A DNA stretch of 10,862 bases from JBDTMC01 sp039934475 (GTDB lineage Bacteria > Acidobacteriota > Terriglobia > Bryobacterales > Bryobacteraceae). The first letter of the stretch is position 1; the number at the start of each line of letters is the position of its first letter. Position numbers and translations under genes: made by a program. Shown here piece by piece: positions 1 through 6,424 of this stretch. Where the stretch lies: positions 1 through 10,862 of the forward strand of contig JBDTMC010000263.1 in NCBI GenBank assembly GCA_039934475.1, written 5' to 3'. A model generated the notes under the pieces. That model saw only the letters and a program-made list of their open reading frames with translations. It searched no databases and was not told where the DNA came from.

Positions 1-132
1 TCAGATGCCGATGGCACGATTTACACGGTGGGTTCCACCAGCAGCCGCCAGTTCCCGAACATCGTCTCTGCCGATCCCCGGACGACAAGCCCGGGCAGCA
101 CCGATGCCTTCGTGTTCGTCTTGAAGCCGTAG
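1..132 (+). CDS. C-terminal end of an SBBP-type beta-propeller protein (partial)
   Basis: The reading frame is open from the first base and ends at TAG 130-132, giving 43 codons of a protein whose start lies outside the window. The visible residues have the pattern DADGTIYTVGSTSSRQFP, then a stretch ending in STDAFVFVLKP. This matches the SBBP (seven-bladed beta-propeller) repeat: a D-x-x-G-x-x-Y-x-x-G-x-T-x-S-x-x-FP core followed by D-A-F-V and a hydrophobic strand. SBBP repeats are abundant in large secreted or surface proteins of Acidobacteriota. Only the last blade is seen, so the protein's length, signal peptide and role cannot be judged. It converges on argJ, whose stop lies 15 bp away. 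The family call rests on one repeat recognised by eye. Confidence 0.6.
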   Translation, partial: SDADGTIYTVGSTSSRQFPNIVSADPRTTSPGSTDAFVFVLKP

Positions 133-154
133 CGTAGAGAACCGCCTCTACGTT
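131..154. terminator. Possible bidirectional hairpin between convergent genes
   Basis: The arms CGTAGAG (133-139) and CTCTACG (146-152) are perfect 7-bp inverted repeats around a 6-nt loop. They sit exactly between the two convergent stop codons (TAG 130-132 on +, TAG 150-148 on -). There is no T-tract on either strand, so it is not a canonical intrinsic terminator. The position suggests a shared 3'-end or transcript-protecting hairpin. This is inference from position and symmetry only. Confidence 0.4.
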
Positions 155-1329
155 CGGTAGCTGGCGTTGATGTCGATATAGCCGTGGGTCAGATCGCAGG
201 TGTAGAAGCGCGCGGAGCCGGCGCTCTTCGCACTCTTAATGGCAAAGCGGATCTCGCAATCGGGCTGGTCGAGCAGTTTCTTCAATGCCGGTTCATCGAA
301 GGGCGCCGCTAAACCGTCGCGGCAAACCTTGACTCCTTGCAAGTAGATGTCCACCGAGCGTGGGTCGAACGCAACGCCGGCATATCCAGCCGCGCAGAGG
401 ATGCGGCCCCAGTTTGCATCGCTGCCAGCGACTGCGGTCTTCACGAGGGGCGAATTGGCAATGGTGCGCGCGATGCGGCTGGCCGCGGCATCGTCGCTCG
501 CTCCGGTGACGTCGATGGTGATCAGCTTCTTCGCCCCTTCGCCATCGCGGGCGATCTTCTTCGCCAGATCTTCCATCAGCGTGCCCGCCGCTTCTTCGAA
601 TACGGGTAACTCCGCCGCCGACAGTTTGACACCGGACGCGCCGTTTGCCAACAGCACAAGCGTATCGTTGGTAGATGTATCGCCATCCACGCTCAAACGG
701 TGATAGCTTCGGTCCGCGCAGCGTGGCAGCATGGCCTTCAATTGCGCCGGTGCGACAACCGCATCGGTCATTACATAGGCCAGAGTAGTAGCCATGTTCG
801 GGTGGATCATGCCGGAACCCTTGGTCATGCCAGCCAGGCGGACAACTCCACGTTCAAGGTTGATCTCAGCGAAGGCCACCTTGTGTGTCAGGTCTGTTGT
901 GAGAATCGCCTCTGAGACATCGTCGAAGCGGTCCGCGGACAGACCGGCCACCAGGCGCGGCATGGCCTCCGTGATGAGCTTCCCATTCATCTCCACGCCG
1001 ATCACGCCGGTGGACGATGGCAGCACCTGCTCCACGCCGCATTTGAGTGCCTTCGCCGCCGACTTGCTGGTTGCCAGCGCCACCTTCTCGCCCGTACGTG
1101 TGGCGCAGTTGGCATTGCCGGCGTTGATCAACAGCGCCTTTACGCGTCCGCGCGATGTTTTCAAATGCGCTCGCGAAAGATGCACTGGCGCGGCCGCCAC
1201 CTTGTTGGTTGTGAACACAGCCGCACCGGCGGCAGGCGCCTCAGACACAATCAACGCCAGGTCGTCACGCTTATCCTTGCGGATCCCCGCATAGGTCGTC
1301 GAATACAGATAGCCCAAGGGCAATGTCAC
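148..1329 (-). CDS. argJ: Glutamate N-acetyltransferase (ornithine acetyltransferase) ArgJ
   Basis: This 393-aa protein transfers the acetyl group from N-acetylornithine to glutamate, closing the acetyl cycle of cytoplasmic arginine synthesis. Some family members also use acetyl-CoA; the sequence alone does not tell which type this is. Landmarks are NAGNAN (69-74), the oxyanion-hole STGVIG (106-111), KGSGMIHPNMATT with the autocatalytic cleavage site expected between Ala180 and Thr181 (Thr is the nucleophile of the beta chain), DGDTSTNDT near 215, GSDANWGRI near 303, and the C-terminal INASYRT ending. Length is normal for the family. The start is GTG at 1329-1327, overlapping the fmt stop by 4 nt (GTGA), with a Shine-Dalgarno-like GGGAGA (minus strand) at 1339-1344, 9 nt upstream. 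The N-terminus (LPLGYLYSTTYAGIRK) aligns with known ArgJ starts. It is the last gene of the aroC-def-fmt-argJ group. Confidence 0.96.
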   Translation of the reverse strand: MTLPLGYLYSTTYAGIRKDKRDDLALIVSEAPAAGAAVFTTNKVAAAPVHLSRAHLKTSRGRVKALLINAGNANCATRTGEKVALATSKSAAKALKCGVEQVLPSSTGVIGVEMNGKLITEAMPRLVAGLSADRFDDVSEAILTTDLTHKVAFAEINLERGVVRLAGMTKGSGMIHPNMATTLAYVMTDAVVAPAQLKAMLPRCADRSYHRLSVDGDTSTNDTLVLLANGASGVKLSAAELPVFEEAAGTLMEDLAKKIARDGEGAKKLITIDVTGASDDAAASRIARTIANSPLVKTAVAGSDANWGRILCAAGYAGVAFDPRSVDIYLQGVKVCRDGLAAPFDEPALKKLLDQPDCEIRFAIKSAKSAGSARFYTCDLTHGYIDINASYRT

Positions 1330-2267
1330 TTCGCGATGTCTCCCAAAGGTTCGAATTCAGCCAGTCTCTGGCCGTTCAGGAACGCCTCGCCGGACATTCG
1401 TTTACGTCCGGGCAACTGCAGTTCCACAATTTCCAATACGCTGCCCAGGCCGCAGGCCGCCAGGAGTTTACGTTTCGCCGAGTGCAGGGTTCCCGCGGGT
1501 CCAATCCCGGTTTCTTCCGCCAGCCGGCTGCGCCAGATCTGTAGAGGCTGTCCACGCCATGTGGTCTGCGCGCCAGGCCAGGGCTGCAGGCCGCGAGTCC
1601 GGTTATGAACCTTTGCCGCGGGCCACGTCCAATCGATGACACCGTCTTCCTTCTTCAGAATCGGCGCGAGCGTGGCTTCGCCATCGTTCTGCGGTTCAGG
1701 CGTAATCGCCAGCGCTTCCAGGCCGCGCAGCGTTTCAATCAAAAGTCCGGCGCCGATCATTGCGAGTCTCGGACCCAGTTCGACGGCCGTCTCATCCGGG
1801 CCAATCGCCGTCGTTGCCTTCAGCAGCATCTCGCCGGTGTCGAGCCCGGCGTTGATGCGCATCGTCGTCACCCCTGTCACCGTCTCGCCATTCGCGATGG
1901 CCCACTGAATTGGAGCCGCGCCGCGATACTTGGGCAACAGCGAGGCATGCACGTTGATGATGCCGAGGGGAGCGAGGTCGATGATCGCCTGTGGGATGAT
2001 TTGCCCATAGCCCACCACCACCATCACGTCGGCGCGAAACCCACGCAGCACCTCCACCACCTCCGGCCGCCGGATGCGCTCCGGCTGATGGACTTCCAGG
2101 CCCAGCCGCACAGCTGCTTGTTTCACCGGACTCGCCGCCACTTGCTGGCCGCGCCCTTTCGGGCGATCGGGCTGAGTGAAGACGGCCCCGATGTCATGAC
2201 CGGCGCCCGCCAGGCTCTCGAGCGTGGGCACCGCGAACTCGGGAGTGCCTAGGTACACCAAGCGCAT
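1326..2267 (-). CDS. fmt: Methionyl-tRNA formyltransferase Fmt
   Basis: This 313-aa enzyme formylates the amino group of initiator Met-tRNA with 10-formyl-THF in the cytoplasm, giving fMet-tRNA for translation initiation. It begins with the Rossmann-like GTPEFAVPTLESL. It carries the formyltransferase core NVHASLLPKYRGAAPIQW (105-122) and LDTG (142-145). Asn105, His107 and Asp143 correspond, with an offset of one, to the E. coli catalytic residues Asn106, His108 and Asp144. The C-terminal tRNA-binding OB-like domain shows the usual VHNRTRGLQPWPGA segment. Length is typical. The start ATG (2267-2265) is 6 nt after the def stop and lacks a strong Shine-Dalgarno, so it may rely on ribosomes finishing def. 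Its TGA overlaps the argJ GTG. The def-fmt pairing is a widespread functional cluster. Confidence 0.97.
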   Translation of the reverse strand: MRLVYLGTPEFAVPTLESLAGAGHDIGAVFTQPDRPKGRGQQVAASPVKQAAVRLGLEVHQPERIRRPEVVEVLRGFRADVMVVVGYGQIIPQAIIDLAPLGIINVHASLLPKYRGAAPIQWAIANGETVTGVTTMRINAGLDTGEMLLKATTAIGPDETAVELGPRLAMIGAGLLIETLRGLEALAITPEPQNDGEATLAPILKKEDGVIDWTWPAAKVHNRTRGLQPWPGAQTTWRGQPLQIWRSRLAEETGIGPAGTLHSAKRKLLAACGLGSVLEIVELQLPGRKRMSGEAFLNGQRLAEFEPLGDIAK

Positions 2268-2273
2268 CGGCGG

Positions 2274-2789
2274 TTACTGCCAGTCCCCAGCTTTGGTCAG
2301 CTTGCGAACCTTACGCCTGATGAGGTCGCGCTTCAACGCGCTGACGTGGCTGATATAGAGCCTGCCGTTCAAATGATCGGTCTCGTGCAGGAAGGCGCGC
2401 GCCAGCAGTTCTTCGCCCGTCTGCTCGAACGTCTCGCCTTTGACGTTTTGCGCCCGCACGGTGACGCGATTGCCCCGGCTCACCGTCTCGCGGAATCCGG
2501 GCAGGCTGAGGCATCCCTCTTCCCCCGTCTGCAGGCCGGCGACTTCGGTGATCTCCGGATTGATCAGCACCAGCTTGTCGTCCGGGTTCTCTCCGTTCGA
2601 AGTATCGATGACCGCGATTCGCTTGCCGATGCCAATCTGCGGCGCAGCCAAACCCACGCCTCGCGCCGCATACATGGACTCAAACATGTCCTCTATCAAC
2701 TGGAGCAACTCCGGAGTGCCGAAGTCCGTAACGGTCTCCGCGGGCGTCTCCAGCACCGGCGCACCGTATTTCACAATGGGATAGATCAT
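2274..2789 (-). CDS. def: Peptide deformylase Def
   Basis: This 171-aa metalloenzyme removes the N-formyl group from nascent proteins. All three family motifs are present: GVGLAAPQIG (44-53), EGCLSLPG (91-98, metal ligand Cys93) and HETDH (135-139, with metal ligands His135 and His139 and catalytic Glu136). Motif III usually reads QHExDH. Here the residue before the first His is Leu134 rather than Gln, a mild variation that leaves the catalytic residues intact. Length is normal. The ATG (2789-2787) shares its A with the aroC TGA (TGATG), a layout typical of termination-reinitiation coupling. An SD-like AGGTGAG (minus strand) lies at 2799-2805, 9 nt upstream, inside the end of aroC. The next gene, fmt, acts at the opposite end of the same formyl-methionine cycle. 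Confidence 0.97.
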   Translation of the reverse strand: MIYPIVKYGAPVLETPAETVTDFGTPELLQLIEDMFESMYAARGVGLAAPQIGIGKRIAVIDTSNGENPDDKLVLINPEITEVAGLQTGEEGCLSLPGFRETVSRGNRVTVRAQNVKGETFEQTGEELLARAFLHETDHLNGRLYISHVSALKRDLIRRKVRKLTKAGDWQ

Positions 2790-3961
2790 CAGTAACTTCT
2801 CACCTGCTCCAAGTAACTCTCATAGTTGCGTCGTGTCTCCCCGAGGGAGTCGCCGCCGAACTTCTCCAGAAACGCCTGGGTCAGTACCAGCGCCACCATT
2901 GCTTCCCCGATCACGCCTGCCGCCGGCACCACGCAAACATCGCTTCGTTCGTAGGCCGCCAGCGCAGGGTCGCGCGTTGGCAGGTCCACGCTTTCCAAGG
3001 GCCGGCGGAGGGTTGAGATTGGTTTCAAAAACCCGCGCACCACAACGTCCTGTCCGTTGGTAATGCCGCCTTCGAGCCCGCCCGCGCGATTCGCTCCACG
3101 ATGAAAGGCGCGGCCCTCTTTATCGTAGTGAATCGTGTCCTGCACTTTCGAGCCAAACGACATCGAGCCTTCTTCGGCAAATCCTATTTCCACGCCCTTC
3201 ACTGCTTGCATAGAAACGATGGCCTGCGCCAACTTTCCGTCCAGCCGCGAGTCCCACGTGATGTGGCTCCCCAAACCTATAGGCAACCCATGGGCCACCA
3301 CCTCGAAGATCCCGCCAATCGTATCGCCGGTGCGGTAGGCTTCGTCCACCAGGGCTTTCATCTCCTGCTCTACGCCTTGATCGACGCAACCCAGCAGGAC
3401 TTCCGATTTTTGCGACAAGGCCACCAGTTCTTCCCACGCCACCGGGCGGTTCAATCGCACCGTTCCCACAGCCACCACGTGGCTGAGCACGTGAATCCCG
3501 AACTCACCCAATAGAGCCTTTGCCAGGGCGCCGAGGGCCACGCGCATCGTCGTTTCACGGGCGCTTGCCCGCTCCAGTATGTACCGCGCTTCGGGATAGT
3601 TGTACTTGACAGAGCCGGCCAGGTCGGCGTGTCCCGGACGTGGCCGCTCCAACCGCTTTTTGTTCTCGGCGGACCCCTCGTAGTCTTCCACCGGAAGGAC
3701 TTCCGTCCAGTTCTTCCAGTCCTTGTTGCGGACGATCATGGCGATGGGCGAACCGATAGTTTGCGAGTGCCGCACACCGGACACGATCTCGACTGTATCG
3801 GTCTCAATCTTCATGCGTCCGCCGCGGCCGTAACCGAGCTGCCGGCGCCGCAGTTCGCGGTTGATGGCGTCGAGCGTTACGGGAACCCCGGCGGGCAGTC
3901 CTGTCAGGGTGGCGACAAGGCACTCCCCGTGTGATTCTCCAGCGGTTTCAAATCGGAACAT
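2789..3961 (-). CDS. aroC: Chorismate synthase AroC
   Basis: This 390-aa enzyme converts 5-enolpyruvylshikimate-3-phosphate to chorismate, the last step of the shikimate pathway, using reduced FMN. Signature segments are GESHG (8-12, containing catalytic His11), RRRQLGYGRGGRM (38-50), RPGHADLAGSVKY (108-120, with the second active-site His111), ERASARETTMRVALGA (130-145), and RAGGLEGGITNG plus a PAAGVIGEAMVA segment toward the C-terminus. The length and short N-terminus resemble the Bacillus-type family branch. The ATG is preceded by a good SD, AGAAGGA on the minus strand (3969-3975), 7 nt upstream. It lies 45 nt downstream of the DUF2339 gene. The strong SD, with no terminator visible between them, leaves co-transcription with DUF2339 or an internal promoter equally possible. 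Its TGA overlaps the def ATG by one base. Confidence 0.98.
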   Translation of the reverse strand: MFRFETAGESHGECLVATLTGLPAGVPVTLDAINRELRRRQLGYGRGGRMKIETDTVEIVSGVRHSQTIGSPIAMIVRNKDWKNWTEVLPVEDYEGSAENKKRLERPRPGHADLAGSVKYNYPEARYILERASARETTMRVALGALAKALLGEFGIHVLSHVVAVGTVRLNRPVAWEELVALSQKSEVLLGCVDQGVEQEMKALVDEAYRTGDTIGGIFEVVAHGLPIGLGSHITWDSRLDGKLAQAIVSMQAVKGVEIGFAEEGSMSFGSKVQDTIHYDKEGRAFHRGANRAGGLEGGITNGQDVVVRGFLKPISTLRRPLESVDLPTRDPALAAYERSDVCVVPAAGVIGEAMVALVLTQAFLEKFGGDSLGETRRNYESYLEQVRSY

Positions 3962-4006
3962 CGAAGGTTCCTTCTATCGTAGCGAAACCACCGTACTTCC
4001 ATCAAC

Positions 4007-6331
4007 TTACAGATAGCGTTGAATGTCCTCGCGGAAGCGTGTGTAAAGCCACGATCCACCCAGCAGAAGCAGGCCGAGCAACACGAACGAGAGAATCCGC
4101 GCGCCCGTTTCCAGCGTGCTGAAATCGTAGAAGAACAGGCGCAGGATGCAGAGGGCAAACACTCCTAAACCCGTCAGCCGCATGGCCCTTGAAGTGAATG
4201 CGAACCCGGCCAACAAGAGCGCCATTCCTTCCGCGCCCCACGCCAGGGTGACCCCTGCGGTGAGCATTCGTTGGAAGGCGACCATCAGCATGAGCGCGCC
4301 GGCGCCCGTGGACATAGCCGCCGCGGGTTCGTCGTCGCGGAATCCATAGGCGAGGAGGATCCCCGCACCCAGGCTGAGCGGGAGCCATAGGGATCCACTA
4401 CCGGCAAGCAACCACAGAACACCGGATGCTCCGGCTACGGCGGCTACCTGGCGGCAGGGTACGGTCAAGGTATGGTCGCCCGCGAGCAGGGCGTGTGCCA
4501 CGGCCAATACCAGCCACGCCAATCCCAACCATTCCTGCGGCACCACGGGAATGAGGCCAAAGCACGCCAGTAAGGCTCCTGCGCGGAGCGCCCACTGTCC
4601 TGCCGTGCCGCGTTCGCGCGCCGTCGCCCCGTACATGAGGACAGCCGAGAGGAACAGCGCCGCGCCGCGTTCCCACGCACCTCCGCGAGCTTTGTCGAAA
4701 TCGAAGGTGTCCAGCGCTATTGCGATTGCCGTGCCAGCAGCCCCCAACACCCAGGCATGCCGGCGGAAGTCAGGGAACGATTGCGTAAGCCACGAGGCGA
4801 CCAGTGACGCGCCGGCCCACACGATGAACGCCGGCCCCACCCACTGGTTCGGCAGGCACACCGCGAGCATGGCGGCCACAACCGCTGCCGCTGTGTAACC
4901 GCTCAAAAGCCAACCCGGGATCAGAATTCGATTCGCGTAGAGCGCCACTGCCGCCAAAAGAGCCGCGCCCAACCAGCGCGCTTCCTGTGGATGGTTGAAG
5001 CCGGGGAACTTGATTGCCAGGGCGAATAGGGCGATGGCCAGTACCGGCACTCCGATCTGGCGCAGCCGGGCCGAGTTAACAAAACGACCGCTGAGCACTA
5101 GCATCTCGGCTTCGAGAAGCAGCATCAGGATGAGTGCCTCTCCGCTGAACCGTGTGACGATGGCGCCACCGGCGAAGAGCGCGGCAAACGCGACGGCCAG
5201 ATGGTATCCGCCTGCAAAAGTATCTTCCAGGTTTTCGCCGCGCGGTTTGAGGAAAGCCCGGAGCACACCGCTCGCCAGGAAACCCGCGCTCATTGTGGCC
5301 ATATAGACATCGAATCCGGGAATGGCCGGTCCCCAAATCAGAAAAGAGCAGGCTGCCAATCCGAGGCCGTTAATCGCGCAGAGCGAAGCTTTCTCCCGCC
5401 GCAGTAAGGTTAAGTCGAAGGCCTCAAACATCAGCCAGTAGCAGGCCAATACCACCCACATCTCCTTCGGCGGTGCGGCCATGGCAAACGCCAGATAGGT
5501 GAACGCCGTTCCCGCAAGCGCCAGGCGCGTCCATCGCCACTGCCACGCCACAAACAACAGGCTGCCGGCGAGGGGCAGGGAAGCGGGTAAGGTGATGGCG
5601 GTTCTGGGAGCAAGCAACAAGGCCGCGAATGCGGCGAAATACGCTACGCCCGTTACCGTCTCAGATCCGTAGCGAAGGGAGTACAGCACCAGCCCGGTAG
5701 CCGCTGCTATCAATAAGACGAACCCGGCAATCGGATTGTCCACTATACGCGCCGCCTCAATGGCGTGCATGGCATAGGCGGTGAAGTAGATGGCGGCCCA
5801 TCCGCCGGCGGTTAATCCACGGCCGAACATACGGGTCTGCTCGCGGCGCTCCAGCCACCAGCCTGCGGCGATCATGACAGCACCGGCGCCGAATCCGATG
5901 GCGACGCGTCCGGGCGGACCCATTTGGGTAAAGGAATACGCAACAAACAGCGCTATGCCAACTACCACGATGAGCACGCCAAGCTTGTTCAGCCAATTGC
6001 CGCCGATACGAGTCTCCCAGTCGTCCATCGTGGTGTCAGCAGCATCCGCAGCTACAGGCTGATATGTAGCCTCCGCGGGCGCGGCCACGGAGATCGGTTC
6101 CGGCTCGGGGACAGGGATGGCTTTGGGAACCGGCAGAACCACAGAAAAGGGAGGGGGAGGTGGCGGACGGTCTGGCCGGCCCAGTTGCTCCAACAGCAGT
6201 ATGCGGTCTTTAAGTGTCTCGATTGCCAGCTTATTGTCGTCATTCTCCCGTTGCAGTCTGGCCATTCGGGAGAACAAGATCATGACCACGACGAACGGAA
6301 TCGCAGCGACCACGAACAGAAGCAGAAACAT
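4007..6331 (-). CDS. DUF2339 family polytopic membrane protein
   Basis: The protein has 774 aa from the chosen start. An N-terminal hydrophobic helix (about 2-20) is followed by a short charged coiled-coil-like stretch (about 22-50, rich in Glu, Lys and Leu heptads). Next comes a Pro-rich linker (about 53-95) with PPPPPP. The hallmark DWETRIGGNWLNKLGVL (104-120) marks the start of the DUF2339 domain, and the remainder is a long series of hydrophobic segments, clearly many transmembrane helices. It is a predicted inner-membrane protein; family function is not established and I do not assign one. An upstream in-frame start at 6433 would give 808 aa, but it would overlap the divergent receptor gene and add a polar, non-signal N-terminus. 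ATG 6331-6329 has an SD (GAAGAGG, minus strand, 6340-6346) 8 nt upstream and opens directly on the hydrophobic helix, so I prefer it. Confidence 0.88.
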   Translation of the reverse strand: MFLLLFVVAAIPFVVVMILFSRMARLQRENDDNKLAIETLKDRILLLEQLGRPDRPPPPPPFSVVLPVPKAIPVPEPEPISVAAPAEATYQPVAADAADTTMDDWETRIGGNWLNKLGVLIVVVGIALFVAYSFTQMGPPGRVAIGFGAGAVMIAAGWWLERREQTRMFGRGLTAGGWAAIYFTAYAMHAIEAARIVDNPIAGFVLLIAAATGLVLYSLRYGSETVTGVAYFAAFAALLLAPRTAITLPASLPLAGSLLFVAWQWRWTRLALAGTAFTYLAFAMAAPPKEMWVVLACYWLMFEAFDLTLLRREKASLCAINGLGLAACSFLIWGPAIPGFDVYMATMSAGFLASGVLRAFLKPRGENLEDTFAGGYHLAVAFAALFAGGAIVTRFSGEALILMLLLEAEMLVLSGRFVNSARLRQIGVPVLAIALFALAIKFPGFNHPQEARWLGAALLAAVALYANRILIPGWLLSGYTAAAVVAAMLAVCLPNQWVGPAFIVWAGASLVASWLTQSFPDFRRHAWVLGAAGTAIAIALDTFDFDKARGGAWERGAALFLSAVLMYGATARERGTAGQWALRAGALLACFGLIPVVPQEWLGLAWLVLAVAHALLAGDHTLTVPCRQVAAVAGASGVLWLLAGSGSLWLPLSLGAGILLAYGFRDDEPAAAMSTGAGALMLMVAFQRMLTAGVTLAWGAEGMALLLAGFAFTSRAMRLTGLGVFALCILRLFFYDFSTLETGARILSFVLLGLLLLGGSWLYTRFREDIQRYL

Positions 6332-6424
6332 AGCTGGAGCCTCTTCAAATGTAATCGATTCGTCACCGCCGTGGGCTATCCTGATTTTGTAACGCTTCGG
6401 AAGACTCGTCTTTGAAAGGCTCGC
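6332..6424. promoter_or_regulatory. Divergent intergenic region with a small dyad
   Basis: These 93 bp separate the minus-strand DUF2339 gene from the plus-strand receptor and must hold the promoters for both unless they start inside the genes. I see no convincing -35/-10 pair on either strand. Two features stand out: the dyad AAGAC-TC-GTCTT at 6401-6412, and the receptor's SD-like GAAAGG at 6414-6419, 5 nt before its ATG. The dyad touches the SD, so a protein bound there could affect the receptor, but this is speculation. Confidence 0.4.
6340..6346 (-). promoter_or_regulatory. Ribosome binding site that decides the DUF2339 start
   Basis: The minus strand reads GAAGAGG, 8 nt before the ATG at 6331-6329. 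It supports this start over the longer frame beginning at 6433, which lies inside the divergent gene. Confidence 0.65.

Noticed and set aside
1605..2252. A 215-codon open frame on the + strand
   Set aside because: It is entirely antisense to fmt, which has intact catalytic motifs. The translation is rich in Arg, His and Gln with no recognisable domain, as expected for a shadow frame in GC-rich DNA.
5924..6415. A 163-codon + strand frame near the divergent region
   Set aside because: It is antisense to the N-terminal part of the DUF2339 gene. The His/Arg/Asp-rich product is a mirror of the coiled-coil and Pro-rich region.
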